58,984 nt of DNA. It comes from an uncultured Roseburia sp. Its GTDB lineage: Bacteria; Bacillota; Clostridia; Lachnospirales; Lachnospiraceae. Below, in pieces: positions 38,912 through 48,452 of the stretch. The position numbers were made by a program, and so were the translations under genes. Positions within the stretch are counted from its first letter, which is position 1. Every line of letters starts with the position of its first letter. The notes beneath the pieces are model-generated. The model worked only from the letters and a program-made list of their open reading frames with translations. It was not told the origin of the DNA and searched no databases. The stretch covers positions 1-58,984 of the forward strand of contig CAKRLC010000004.1 in the NCBI GenBank assembly GCA_934358955.1. Reading direction: 5' to 3'.

Positions 38912-41257
38912 ATGACATTAAAAGAACTGGAAATAGGAAAAAGTGCAGTGATTCGGTCCGTAGGCGGGCAGGGAGCGCTCAGACAGCATTTCCTTGATAT
39001 GGGAATGATACCGGGAGCGGAGGTGACGGTTGTGAAGTTAGCTCCGATGGGAGACCCGATGGAATTGCAGATTCATGGATATGAGCTGACACTTCGCCTT
39101 GCGGAAGCAGACCAGATTGAGATAGAGCAGATATCCAAACGAAGCAGAAGCCATGAAGGAAGCCAGAACATTAAAGATTCTGCGCATCCGGGTCTTGGAG
39201 AAGAAGGAAAGTATCATTCTAAGGAGCATGAAATGCCGCTTCCGGAGGGAACCAGACTGACCTATGCATTAGTTGGAAATCAGAATTGCGGAAAAACAAC
39301 ACTGTTTAATCAGTTGACAGGATCTAACCAGCATGTGGGAAATTTCCCTGGAGTTACAGTTGACAGAAAGGATGGTTCGATCAAAGGCTATCCGAATACG
39401 CTTGTAACAGACCTGCCTGGAATTTATTCCATGTCTCCTTACAGCAGTGAAGAGATCGTGTCCAGAAATTTTGTTTTGAACGAAAAACCAAAAGCGATCA
39501 TTAATATTTTGGATGCGACAAATATTGAACGAAATCTGTATCTGACAATGCAGCTTTTGGAGATGGATATCCCAATGGTTGTTGCACTGAACATGATGGA
39601 TGAGGTTGTGGGAAACCAGGGATCGATCGATGTAAATACGATGGAGGCATTGCTTGGAGTACCTGTTATTCCAATCTCAGCAGCTAAAAATGAAGGTGTA
39701 GATGAGGTTGTAAAGCATGCGATCCATATTGCAAAGTATCAGGAACGTCCGCTTAGACAGGATTTTTGCAGTAAGAACGACCATAACGGGGCAGTCCACC
39801 GATGCATCCATGCAGTGTATCATCTGATCGAAGATCATGCGGAAAAAGCAGAAATACCGGTTCGCTTTGCTGCGACAAAAGCAATCGAAGGGGATCCGCT
39901 GATCTTAGAACAGTTAAAATTAGACCAGAATGAAACAGAAATGTTAGAGCATATTGTCTGCCAGATGGAAGCAGAACGCGGATTAGACCGAAGCGCTGCC
40001 ATTGCAGATATGCGATTTGAATTTATCGAACGGTTGTGTGAGCAGACCGTTGTAAAACCAAAGGAGAGCAAAGAGCGTGTACGAAGTGAGAAGATCGACC
40101 GCATCCTGACAGGAAAGTATACGGCAATTCCTTGCTTTATCGGTATCATGCTGCTGGTGTTTTACCTGACCTTTAATGTGATCGGCGCATGGCTTCAGGG
40201 ATTGATGGAGGCAGGAATCGACAGGTTGTCAGAGCTTACCGATGCGGCAATGACAGCTGCAAATGTAAACAGTGCGATCCACAGCCTTGTGATCGATGGT
40301 ATTTTCAACGGAGTGGGCAGTGTATTAAGCTTTTTGCCAATTATCGTGACACTCTTTTTCTTCCTGTCCCTGATGGAGGACAGTGGTTACATTGCACGTG
40401 TGGCATTTGTAATGGATAAGCTGTTAAGAAAGATTGGTTTGTCCGGACGAAGTATTGTACCGATGTTAATAGGCTTTGGCTGTACAGTACCGGCAGTTAT
40501 GGCAACAAGAACGTTGACAAGTGAAAGAGACCGTAAAATGACGATCCTTTTGACACCGTTTATGAGCTGTACTGCGAAGCTGCCGATTTATGCATTTTTC
40601 GTCAGCGTATTTTTCCCGAAAAAAGGCGGTCTTATCATGGCAGGCCTGTACTTGCTTGGAATCGTAGTCGGAATCCTTGCTGCTTTTCTTTACCGTGGAA
40701 CGCTGTTTCGCGGGGAACCGGTTCCGTTTGTAATGGAGCTTCCGAATTACCGGCTTCCAGGAGTTAAAAATGTAGCACAGCTATTATGGGAAAAAGCAAA
40801 AGATTTTTTACAGAAGGCATTTTCTGTGATCCTGATTGCAACGATCGTTGTGTGGTTTTTACAGAGCTTTGACTTAAAGCTGAATATGGTCGAAGACTCT
40901 GCAGACAGTATCCTTGCAGCAGTATCAGGGCTGCTTGTACCTCTGTTTAGACCATTAGGACTTGGCGACTGGAGAATCTGTACATCTTTGATCTGTGGAT
41001 TCATGGCAAAAGAAAGTGTGGTATCTACATTAGAGGTCTTATTTGCAGGAAGTATCCACGAGGCACTGACATCCGTTGCAGCAGCGTCCCTGCTTGTGTT
41101 CAGTCTGTTGTATACACCATGTGTGGCTGCAATCGCATCGATCAAGCGTGAGCTTGGAACAAAATGGGCAGTGGGCGTTGTATTCTGGCAATGCTTTATT
41201 GCATGGATATTGGCTTTTGCAGTGAGGATCATCGGCCTTATGGCAGGAGGAATGTAA
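38912..41257 (+). CDS. feoB: Ferrous iron transporter, FeoA-FeoB fusion
   Basis: A 781-aa fusion. Residues 1-75 are a FeoA SH3-like domain (LGxxxVI-type: GALRQHFLDMGMIPGAEVTV). A polar linker follows. The G domain has G1 GNQNCGKTT (122-130), G3 DLPG and G4 NMMD. From about residue 400 come the membrane segments with the FeoB gate motifs IGFGCTVPAVMATRT and PFMSCTAKLPIYAFF. The protein imports Fe(II) across the cytoplasmic membrane, controlled by GTP. A palindrome at the promoter suggests iron control. A Cys-rich FeoB partner follows directly. Confidence 0.95.
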   Translation: MTLKELEIGKSAVIRSVGGQGALRQHFLDMGMIPGAEVTVVKLAPMGDPMELQIHGYELTLRLAEADQIEIEQISKRSRSHEGSQNIKDSAHPGLGEEGKYHSKEHEMPLPEGTRLTYALVGNQNCGKTTLFNQLTGSNQHVGNFPGVTVDRKDGSIKGYPNTLVTDLPGIYSMSPYSSEEIVSRNFVLNEKPKAIINILDATNIERNLYLTMQLLEMDIPMVVALNMMDEVVGNQGSIDVNTMEALLGVPVIPISAAKNEGVDEVVKHAIHIAKYQERPLRQDFCSKNDHNGAVHRCIHAVYHLIEDHAEKAEIPVRFAATKAIEGDPLILEQLKLDQNETEMLEHIVCQMEAERGLDRSAAIADMRFEFIERLCEQTVVKPKESKERVRSEKIDRILTGKYTAIPCFIGIMLLVFYLTFNVIGAWLQGLMEAGIDRLSELTDAAMTAANVNSAIHSLVIDGIFNGVGSVLSFLPIIVTLFFFLSLMEDSGYIARVAFVMDKLLRKIGLSGRSIVPMLIGFGCTVPAVMATRTLTSERDRKMTILLTPFMSCTAKLPIYAFFVSVFFPKKGGLIMAGLYLLGIVVGILAAFLYRGTLFRGEPVPFVMELPNYRLPGVKNVAQLLWEKAKDFLQKAFSVILIATIVVWFLQSFDLKLNMVEDSADSILAAVSGLLVPLFRPLGLGDWRICTSLICGFMAKESVVSTLEVLFAGSIHEALTSVAAASLLVFSLLYTPCVAAIASIKRELGTKWAVGVVFWQCFIAWILAFAVRIIGLMAGGM

Positions 41258-41422
41258 ATGAATGTATGGGATATCCTGATCCTTGCATTGATCGCTGGAA
41301 TGGTGATCGCGGGATTTGTTGTAAGAAATAAGAGAAAAAAAGAAGGAAAAGGCTGCTGCAGTGGAAGCTGCAGCAGCTGTGGATGTGGATGCGGAGAAAA
41401 AAAGAAATCAGATCCGTGTTAA
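41258..41422 (+). CDS. FeoB-associated Cys-rich membrane protein
   Basis: A 54-aa protein beginning directly after the feoB stop. One membrane helix (VWDILILALIAGMVIAGFVV) is followed by KKEG and a Cys cluster (CCSGSCSSCGCGCG, eight Cys in total with the last residue). This matches the FeoB-associated family thought to pass or sense iron at the inner face. DNA for the cluster contains a perfect 10-bp inverted repeat (41352-41361 with 41368-41377). Its end overlaps the convergent gene by 15 bases. Confidence 0.85.
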   Translation: MNVWDILILALIAGMVIAGFVVRNKRKKEGKGCCSGSCSSCGCGCGEKKKSDPC

Positions 41423-42427
41423 TGCATCCAGATTTTCTTCAAACTGTTTCTTTAAGAGCTTTCTGGAATAGCAGGCAGCCACAAAGGAGGACAGTGCCAG
41501 ATTATATACATTTGTATACTGTACATAATGCCATTTCAGGTTTTCTTTCCAGTTGACAAGTGTAATGGTTTTGTCCTCATCAAGATGGTAATCATAAAGA
41601 TTATTGCGCAGTTCGTAGGCAACAGCGTAGGAAAGGATTCCTTTCATGATCACTGCAGCTTCTGCCGGCACAGGAAGCTCCTTCATATCAATGGCACCAC
41701 TGCGGTAAAAAGAAGAAAAACGGTTAGCAGGGTGCTTTAACTGGAACAATCCGTCTAATGTAAAATTCTCAAGATCTGTATTAAAAGACTGTAAGGTAGC
41801 CAGAACCAATGTGTCGATCATTTCCTGGAATGCCGGCTGGGCAAGGCAGTTTTTTGTCTCAAAATATTCATCCATAAAATCATACAGAATGAAATCTTCG
41901 CATGTGAAATGAAGCTCTTCCATATAAACAGCTGCAAACTTCGGAAGAAGTGAGATCAGTGTGCTGTAATGGATGGAACAGATCGCAAGCGCAGCATAAA
42001 AGTCAGTCTCTGTTTCGATCAGGGCATCGAGATTGATTGCAAGATCAGAAAAATCAGCCGCATAAACAGCAGGGCAGACATCCTTATAAATGCGGTTTAA
42101 AATTGCAAGACCAAAGCCGGATCTGTCATCTATGATCGCGATCGCGTAGAGTAAGAGCACCGGATCAAAGGAATTTTCTGCAAAGGAAGGGGAAAAATAA
42201 AAATCCTCCTGTAAAAAATGATAAATATCATTCAGGCTATCAGCGTCAAGCGGACATTCTAAAGTATCTTTTAATGTTTTTACAATGGAAGCATTCTCTT
42301 TTGCTGCCGCAGATAAAAAACGATATACAACATATTTCTGAAAACGGTCCATATTTTCTTCCGGCCCATTCTCTAAATATTCTATTAAAAATTCTGTTGG
42401 AAAAAATTGGTCAAAAAATTCATCCAT
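41408..42427 (-). CDS. Protein of unknown function
   Basis: A 339-aa acidic, mostly helical cytoplasmic protein on the minus strand (FFDQFFPTEFLIEYLENGPE at the start, then HFLQEDFYFSPSF). No signal peptide, membrane segment or catalytic motif is recognised. Its 3' end overlaps the Cys-rich gene by 15 bases in the convergent direction, so the two transcripts could pair at their ends. AGGAGGATC precedes the start. Confidence 0.65.
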   Translation of the reverse strand: MDEFFDQFFPTEFLIEYLENGPEENMDRFQKYVVYRFLSAAAKENASIVKTLKDTLECPLDADSLNDIYHFLQEDFYFSPSFAENSFDPVLLLYAIAIIDDRSGFGLAILNRIYKDVCPAVYAADFSDLAINLDALIETETDFYAALAICSIHYSTLISLLPKFAAVYMEELHFTCEDFILYDFMDEYFETKNCLAQPAFQEMIDTLVLATLQSFNTDLENFTLDGLFQLKHPANRFSSFYRSGAIDMKELPVPAEAAVIMKGILSYAVAYELRNNLYDYHLDEDKTITLVNWKENLKWHYVQYTNVYNLALSSFVAACYSRKLLKKQFEENLDALTRI

Positions 42428-42545
42428 GATCTGTGATCCTCCTAAAATATCAGTATAGTTCCTGCTTATGTTACCCTATTTTGTCAGAGAAAACAATAAA
42501 AAACAGTAGAAAAACGAAAGAATTGTGAAAGAATTGCGGAAAGCA

Positions 42546-42574
42546 TTGCACAAAAATATGGAACGATTTATAAT
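42546..42574 (+). promoter_or_regulatory. Sigma-A promoter of DUF975 gene
   Basis: TTGCAC (42546-42551) and TATAAT (42569-42574) are 17 bp apart. GCACAAA here resembles part of the phage late element, but the spacing is that of an ordinary promoter. Confidence 0.8.
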
Positions 42575-42617
42575 ATTCTGTGATATACGATAAGAAAGGG
42601 CAAAGGAGATAAGAAAT

Positions 42618-43334
42618 ATGTTGAGAGCAGCAGATTATCGGGAAAGAGCCAGAGCATCTTTGAGAGGAAACTGGGGGATCGCAGTATTAGTCAGCTTCCT
42701 TGGTATGTTATTAGGAGGAATCGAGACAGGCTCTATTGTAAATATATCCTATGATGCAAGCAGTGGTGTAGGTTTTGAGGTGTTTGGAGTGGATCCAAGG
42801 ACAGCTCATATTCCGGCAGATGTACTAGGATTTCTGACGATGGCAATGATGGCAGCAGGTTTTTATGCTTTGATCAGGTTTGTGATCGGTGGAGCAGTGG
42901 AGCTTGGCGTGTGTGCTTACTTTTCAAAGCTGGCATTAGGTGAGAATGCAGATGTCAATGATGAGTTTGCTTATTTTAAATACTTTGGAAAGGCTTTTGG
43001 ACTTCGTCTTGTAACGAGCGTATTTGTTTTTTTATGGTCGTTACTTTTTGTGATTCCGGGACTAGTGGCAGCTTACCGTTATGCGATGGCGCCTTATATT
43101 ATGGCTGAACATCCGGAGATGGGGATCATGGAGGCGATTGAGGCATCCAAACAGATGATGGATGGAAATAAATGGGCATTATTCTGCCTGGATATCAGCT
43201 TCATCGGCTGGACACTTTTATCCGCATTAACATTTGGAATCGGGGATCTGTTCCTGACTCCATATACACGGACGGCAACCGCTCATTTTTATATGAACCT
43301 GACGCGCGGAATGAACCAGACGCAAAGCTATTAA
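42618..43334 (+). CDS. DUF975 family membrane protein
   Basis: A 238-aa integral membrane protein of the DUF975 family. The N-terminal RAADYRERARASLRGNW, the GGAVELGVCAYFSKLALGEN segment and the C-terminal FLTPYTRTATAHFY are conserved landmarks. Four to six membrane helices are visible. The family is common in Lachnospiraceae and its function is unknown. It has its own promoter and a terminator follows. Confidence 0.85.
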   Translation: MLRAADYRERARASLRGNWGIAVLVSFLGMLLGGIETGSIVNISYDASSGVGFEVFGVDPRTAHIPADVLGFLTMAMMAAGFYALIRFVIGGAVELGVCAYFSKLALGENADVNDEFAYFKYFGKAFGLRLVTSVFVFLWSLLFVIPGLVAAYRYAMAPYIMAEHPEMGIMEAIEASKQMMDGNKWALFCLDISFIGWTLLSALTFGIGDLFLTPYTRTATAHFYMNLTRGMNQTQSY

Positions 43335-43406
43335 GCGGCAGAGTAACGGATTTCTGACAAAGAATAACTGAAATTGCGATAATTTTGTGAAATAATCAGA
43401 AACAGA

Positions 43407-43435
43407 TTTAAAATGAAAAAAGGATGTGCTAGAAT
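43407..43435 (+). promoter_or_regulatory. Possible promoter of LtaS-like gene
   Basis: TTTAAA (43407-43412) and TAGAAT (43430-43435) are 17 bp apart. The -10 lies inside the terminator hairpin of the previous gene, so transcription would start within the hairpin loop or right arm. Confidence 0.4.
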
Positions 43436-43463
43436 AGAACAGATTTTAGCACATCTTTTTTTG
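43423..43463 (+). terminator. Intrinsic terminator after DUF975 gene
   Basis: GATGTGCTA (43423-43431) and TAGCACATC (43447-43455) form a perfect 9-bp stem, followed by TTTTTTT. Confidence 0.9.
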
Positions 43464-43491
43464 TGTTGCAAAGCATTAGGAGTGACAGAAT

Positions 43492-45297
43492 ATGAATGAT
43501 TTAAAAAAGTGGAAAAAATATGGAGCAGGAGTGGGGCAGGCGGTCATGATCGGAGTGTATCCTATCCTGGCTTTTTATCTTATGGAGTGCTACACGCACA
43601 ATCCGATCGCAGAAGTACGCCCGTGGGCACAGCTTTTTAATATGATATTATTTGAGCTGGTGGCCTGGATTTTGATTTTTGTTACAGGCCGTATCCGGCT
43701 GGCATTGAGGGTGGAACTGACCGTTGCAATGCTTTATGGAATCGCCAATGCCTATGTGGTCCGGTTTCGGACAAACCCGATTGTGCCGTGGGACATTTTT
43801 TCATGGAAGACCGCAGCGAGTGTGGCAGAAAATTATGATTTTAAACCGGATCAAAGAATGATTCTTGTTACAGGGGCATTTTTTCTCTTACTATTTTTGG
43901 CACATTTTGTGAAACAAAAGAAACTGGAATGGAAGAAAGGCGGACTTTGGCTGAGACTGTTTTCGGCAGCAGCTGCCTGTGCAGTACTTTGTTTCTTTGT
44001 GAGCAGACTGCAGGATGAAACATTCCAGACAAGCCACAGGCTGTATCCTTTTTTATTTACGCCGGCTTATATGACACAGGTGAACGGGATCGCAGTGACA
44101 TTTGCTATGGATCTTGCCTTTGTGACGGTGGAGAAACCGGCAGAGTATGACGCAGGTAAGGAACAGGAGGTTCTTGCTGCGTATGAACAGACAGAAGAAA
44201 CAGATGCAGGGGAACTGCCGAATATTATTGTTGTGATGAATGAGTCGTTTTCTGATCTTTCCGTATTAGGTGAGTTTACAACAAACGAGGATTATATGCC
44301 ATTTTTACACAGCCTGCAGCAGGGAAAAGAAAATACGGTGACAGGGTATTTGAATGTGTCTGTCTGTGGAGGCAATACGGCAGATACAGAATTTGAATTT
44401 CTGACAGGCAATACGATGGCATTTTTACCACAGGGAAGCATTCCGTACCAGCAATACATTACGAAGGAAATTCCGGCATTGCCGGCGTATTTAGAGTCTC
44501 TTGGATATCAGACGGTTGCAACCCATCCATACAATGCATCGGGCTGGCAGAGAGATAAAGTATATCCTTTGCTGGGGTTTGAAAAAAGCGTTTTTAAAGA
44601 AGGGTATTGGGGAGCAGAACTGGTAAGAAAGTATGTCAGTGATGACAGCTGCGTGAATAAGATTATTGAACTGTATGAGCAAAAGGAAGCAGGAACACCA
44701 TTGTTTGTCTTTAATGTAACGATGCAGAATCACGGTGGATATACAGATCTGTATGATAATTTTACACCGGATATTCAGGTGGACGGAGTGGAAAGCACGG
44801 CATTAAGCCAATATCTGTCGCTTGTAAAGCTGTCGGATGCATCCTTGGAAAAGCTCATCACTTATTTTTCACAGGCTGATGAAAAAACTGTGATCGTCTA
44901 TTTTGGGGATCATCAGCCAAATGATACCGTTGCAGCCCCGATTTTGAATAAAAACGGTATGACAACAAAGACTCTGACAGAAGAGCAGCTGCAGAGGCGC
45001 TATGAAGTACCATACGTGATCTGGGCAAATTATGAGATTGATGCGGAAAGCGGAAAAGATACAAGTGTGAATTATCTGGCAGCAGAAGTATTGCAGTATG
45101 CAGGTGTGGCTCCGGGAGCATATGGCGAATATCTTCTGGAACTGGAAAAAGAGTATCCGGTGATCTCGGCTATGCGTGTAAAAACGGGCGACGGCAGGGA
45201 AACAAATGCTGCTTCGGAAAAAAATGGACTGAAAGAATATCAGAGTCTTCAATACTATCAGATGTTTGATAATGAGAATAGAGCAGGTCAGAAATGA
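43492..45297 (+). CDS. LTA synthase-like sulfatase, membrane enzyme
   Basis: A 601-aa protein of the LtaS/alkaline-phosphatase family. Four to five N-terminal membrane helices (about residues 15-200) precede an extracellular sulfatase fold. Metal and nucleophile motifs are visible: VVMNESFSDL (Glu), GGNTADTEFEFLTGN with the nucleophile Thr in the NTADTEF segment, and FGDHQPN (Asp-His). These enzymes transfer glycerol-phosphate from phosphatidylglycerol to build lipoteichoic acid or related polymers. It overlaps the YfhO-like gene by 4 bases, so both likely act on one envelope polymer. Confidence 0.88.
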   Translation: MNDLKKWKKYGAGVGQAVMIGVYPILAFYLMECYTHNPIAEVRPWAQLFNMILFELVAWILIFVTGRIRLALRVELTVAMLYGIANAYVVRFRTNPIVPWDIFSWKTAASVAENYDFKPDQRMILVTGAFFLLLFLAHFVKQKKLEWKKGGLWLRLFSAAAACAVLCFFVSRLQDETFQTSHRLYPFLFTPAYMTQVNGIAVTFAMDLAFVTVEKPAEYDAGKEQEVLAAYEQTEETDAGELPNIIVVMNESFSDLSVLGEFTTNEDYMPFLHSLQQGKENTVTGYLNVSVCGGNTADTEFEFLTGNTMAFLPQGSIPYQQYITKEIPALPAYLESLGYQTVATHPYNASGWQRDKVYPLLGFEKSVFKEGYWGAELVRKYVSDDSCVNKIIELYEQKEAGTPLFVFNVTMQNHGGYTDLYDNFTPDIQVDGVESTALSQYLSLVKLSDASLEKLITYFSQADEKTVIVYFGDHQPNDTVAAPILNKNGMTTKTLTEEQLQRRYEVPYVIWANYEIDAESGKDTSVNYLAAEVLQYAGVAPGAYGEYLLELEKEYPVISAMRVKTGDGRETNAASEKNGLKEYQSLQYYQMFDNENRAGQK

Positions 45298-47792
45298 AAG
45301 AAAAAAGCAGAATGAAAAAATGGAAGAAAAATCAGGTATTATTGGGCAGCTTTTTCGTGCCGCTTATTATATTATGTATCATCTGTCTAGATCATGGTGT
45401 GTATCCGTTTGGTGACAGGTGTCTTTTACAGGTTGATATGTATCATCAGTACTGTCCGTTTTTTACAGAGTTTATGGAAAAATTAAAAGCCGGAGACAGC
45501 CTGATGTATTCATGGTCGATCGGGCTCGGCTCAGATTTTGTGTCTTTATTTGCGTATTATCTGGCAAGCCCGTTGAACTGGCTGATCATCTTATGCCCAC
45601 GCGGTTTTGTGATCGAATTTATGTCTGTTCTTATGATTTTAAAAATAGCACTTTGCGGTCTGACGATGGGCTATTATATGAAAAGACATTTTAAAACAGA
45701 AAATCCGGTTGTGATCGTGTTTGCAACAGCTTACGCCCTGTCAGGCTTTCTCGCAGCTTATTCCTGGAACGTGATGTGGTTAGACAGCATTGTACTTGCA
45801 CCATTGATCGTGCTTGGATTAGAGCAGCTTATCTGGGAAAAAAAGCCGGCACTTTATTTTGTGACGCTGGCAGTATCCATTTTGTCGAACTATTATATGT
45901 CGATTATGATCTGCATTTTCCTGGTATTATATTTTCTGATATTATGGGTGGAAAATGGAAAGGACAGAGTTGCAGCTGCATTTAGATTTGCATGGTATTC
46001 GTTGCTGGCAGGTATGACAGGGGCAGTGCTTTTGATCCCGGAAGCAATTATTTTGGGGGAGAGCGGTTCCCAGGGACTGAAATTTCCGGAACAGATAGAG
46101 TGGTATTTTAATATCATTGCAGAGCTTGGCCGTCACAGCATTCTGACAGAGATCTATACAGGCAGGGATCACTGGCCAAACCTTTATTGTGGCGTAGCGG
46201 CTTTATTTCTGATCATTTTATATGTGTGCAACAGGAAAATCAGCTGGAAACAAAAAATGCCGCGTTTGTTACTGCTTGCTTTTTTTGCAGTGAGCTTTTC
46301 AAATAATATGCTGGATTTTATCTGGCATGGATTGCATTTCCCGGATTCGCTGCCGGGACGTCAGAGCTTTTTGTATCTGTTTCTGCTGTTGTGTGTCTGC
46401 TACGAGGTGCTGGAAAATCTGGATGGCAACCGTGTGGCAGATGGAGTTGCAGCACTTGTGGCAGATGGAGTTTTTCTTGTTGCGGCGTATTACCTGTCAG
46501 AGAAAGAAATGGCAGAAAAAAGCAGTTTTCTTTTTACCGCGGCACTGATTGTTGTATATCTGGTCGTATTTGTTTTATGGAAGCAAAGTACAAAGAAAAA
46601 CCGGAGCTTTGCAGGGTATATTGCCTGCGCGGTGATGATCTGTGAGCTGGCAGTGAATTTTGATATGACGGGACTGGATACAGTGACACGTTCTGCTTAT
46701 ACCGGGAATTGGGAAAATTATGAGACCATTTTACAGCAGGTTTCACAGAAAGAGCAGCAGGAAAATAACGGAAACGCGGTTTTTTACCGGACAGAAGAAC
46801 TGGAACGGAAAACAAAAAATGATGCGGCGCTGACCGGTTATTATTCCGCAACGCAGTTTTCTTCCCTGATGAACATTAATGTCAGTCATATTTACCAGGA
46901 TCTTGGTATGGAGGGCGGCAAGAACTTCTATTGTGTGAATGGGGCAACTCCACTGATCACAGCTATGCTGTCCTTAAAATATGTCATCGCGGATAATGCG
47001 ATGGAGGAAGGACCGCTGCGTACACTTGTGGCGTCGTCCGGAGACAGTTATTTATACGAAAATAAATATGCGTTGCCATTGGGCTTTATGGTAGCGGATG
47101 AAGTGGCAGAAAACTGGGACTATAAAACAGGCAATGGTGTTTCAAACCAGAATGAACTGGCATATCTTCTTGGCGCAAAAGAGGAAATGCTTTCCGTAGT
47201 ACCGTCAGAGTCAGCGACGGGTGTTTCTTCGATCAGCGTGATGGAGGATGGATATTATTTTGCAGCGTACAGCTCTGTGACATCAGACACACTGGAGGAA
47301 GAAGTCAGTGATGGAAGAACGAAGTCATTTACCAAGGCATCACATGGGTATATTTTAGACCTTGGCCATGCAAAGTCAGGCGATGTGATCAGGATCAAAA
47401 ATTCCAATAACGAGTGTGTGAATATTACGGCTTATAAGCTAAATATGGATGCACTTGATACGGCATATCAGACATTAAGCAGCCAGACAATGGAACTGAC
47501 CTCTTTTTCAGACCGGAAAGTGGAAGGGACGATCGAGGTCCAAAAGGCTGGAAGACTTGTATTTTCTATTGCAAATGAAGATGGCTGGACGGTGTATGTG
47601 GATGGAAAAGAGATGGAACCGGAAACATTTGCGGAAGCATTTCTGAGTGTTCCGTTAGAAGAGGGGACACATGATATTCTGCTCTGCTATACAACGCCGG
47701 GATTGAAAGCCGGCGCATGTATCAGTGCGGCAGCCGTATTGCTTTTTGTCTTATCAATGCTCCTGAAAGGAAAAAAGAAGAAGGAAAAATAA
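45294..47792 (+). CDS. YfhO family membrane protein (polymer glycosylation)
   Basis: An 832-aa membrane protein with more than ten hydrophobic helices in the first 450 residues and another at the C-terminus. The N-terminal loop VDMYHQYCPFFTEFMEKLKA with DMYHQY and the region YSWSIGLGSDFVSLFAYYLA are typical of the YfhO family (GT-C-like). A large extracellular beta-rich domain follows (about 470-800). Family members add sugars to lipoteichoic or wall teichoic acid. Overlap with the LtaS-like gene supports a joint role. Confidence 0.88.
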   Translation: MKEKSRMKKWKKNQVLLGSFFVPLIILCIICLDHGVYPFGDRCLLQVDMYHQYCPFFTEFMEKLKAGDSLMYSWSIGLGSDFVSLFAYYLASPLNWLIILCPRGFVIEFMSVLMILKIALCGLTMGYYMKRHFKTENPVVIVFATAYALSGFLAAYSWNVMWLDSIVLAPLIVLGLEQLIWEKKPALYFVTLAVSILSNYYMSIMICIFLVLYFLILWVENGKDRVAAAFRFAWYSLLAGMTGAVLLIPEAIILGESGSQGLKFPEQIEWYFNIIAELGRHSILTEIYTGRDHWPNLYCGVAALFLIILYVCNRKISWKQKMPRLLLLAFFAVSFSNNMLDFIWHGLHFPDSLPGRQSFLYLFLLLCVCYEVLENLDGNRVADGVAALVADGVFLVAAYYLSEKEMAEKSSFLFTAALIVVYLVVFVLWKQSTKKNRSFAGYIACAVMICELAVNFDMTGLDTVTRSAYTGNWENYETILQQVSQKEQQENNGNAVFYRTEELERKTKNDAALTGYYSATQFSSLMNINVSHIYQDLGMEGGKNFYCVNGATPLITAMLSLKYVIADNAMEEGPLRTLVASSGDSYLYENKYALPLGFMVADEVAENWDYKTGNGVSNQNELAYLLGAKEEMLSVVPSESATGVSSISVMEDGYYFAAYSSVTSDTLEEEVSDGRTKSFTKASHGYILDLGHAKSGDVIRIKNSNNECVNITAYKLNMDALDTAYQTLSSQTMELTSFSDRKVEGTIEVQKAGRLVFSIANEDGWTVYVDGKEMEPETFAEAFLSVPLEEGTHDILLCYTTPGLKAGACISAAAVLLFVLSMLLKGKKKKEK

Positions 47793-47794
47793 TA

Positions 47795-47823
47795 TTGTTG
47801 TATCGATAGGCCTGTGTTACAAT
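47795..47823 (+). promoter_or_regulatory. Promoter of FlK-like thioesterase
   Basis: TTGTTG (47795-47800) and TACAAT (47818-47823) are 17 bp apart. The gene begins 61 bases downstream. Confidence 0.6.
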
Positions 47824-47883
47824 AAACGTGTCTTCGCAAGGAAGAAAAAACGCAAAAGGCGGGGACAGAAAAGAGGAAAAAGA

Positions 47884-48264
47884 ATGCTGGAGACAGGAAT
47901 CAAAGGTGAAGTAAAAGAGATCGTTTCTGAGAAGAATTCAGCCGCAGCAATGAAAAGCGGCGAGTTAAATGTATATGCAACCCCTGCTATGATCGCACTG
48001 ATGGAGCAGGCTGCTTACAAGAGCGTTGCAGCAGAGCTTGAGGAGGGAAAGGGAACTGTCGGAACTCTGATGAATGTATCCCATATCTCTGCGACCCCGC
48101 TTGGAATGGAAGTAACCGCCAAGAGCGAGTTGGTAGAGATCGACCGAAAGAGACTGGTATTTAAAGTGGAAGCTTTTGATGAGCGCGGTAAGATCGGTGA
48201 GGGAACTCATGAGCGTTTTATCATTGACAATGAGAAGTTCCAGGATAAAGCAAATAATAAATAA
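47884..48264 (+). CDS. Hotdog thioesterase, FlK-like
   Basis: A 126-aa single-domain hotdog protein. ATPAMIALMEQAAYKSV carries the Thr and Glu, and VGTLMNVSHISATP carries the His that form the catalytic triad of fluoroacetyl-CoA thioesterase (FlK) relatives. The substrate is probably a small acyl-CoA and cannot be read from the sequence. It has its own promoter and a strong terminator. Confidence 0.82.
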   Translation: MLETGIKGEVKEIVSEKNSAAAMKSGELNVYATPAMIALMEQAAYKSVAAELEEGKGTVGTLMNVSHISATPLGMEVTAKSELVEIDRKRLVFKVEAFDERGKIGEGTHERFIIDNEKFQDKANNK

Positions 48265-48309
48265 GATTAAAAAATAGTCTTCTGCAGAGAGCAGGATCTG
48301 CCTGAGAAA

Positions 48310-48361
48310 AAGATACATTTTTTTGCCTGGGGAAAAGGAAAAAAGTGTATCTTTTTTTTAC
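48310..48361 (+). terminator. Intrinsic terminator after FlK-like gene
   Basis: AAGATACA (48310-48317) and TGTATCTT (48346-48353) pair, extended by T6/A6, and are followed by eight T. Confidence 0.9.
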
Positions 48362-48379
48362 AGATTTTTGTGAGCAGCA

Positions 48380-48408
48380 TTGAAATAAAAGATACACAGT
48401 GTTAAACT
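48380..48408 (+). promoter_or_regulatory. Promoter of acyl-CoA thioesterase
   Basis: TTGAAA (48380-48385) and TAAACT (48403-48408) are 17 bp apart, 45 bases before the gene. Confidence 0.7.
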
Positions 48409-48452
48409 ATTCACAGACAGCTATTGAAACAGAAGAAAGGTAGTGATTGATC

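Noticed and set aside
42541..42574. A fifth copy of the late-promoter element before the DUF975 gene
   Set aside because: GCACAAA and TATAAT are present, but only 14 bases separate them instead of 18, and the site is a normal TTGCAC-N17-TATAAT promoter in host DNA.
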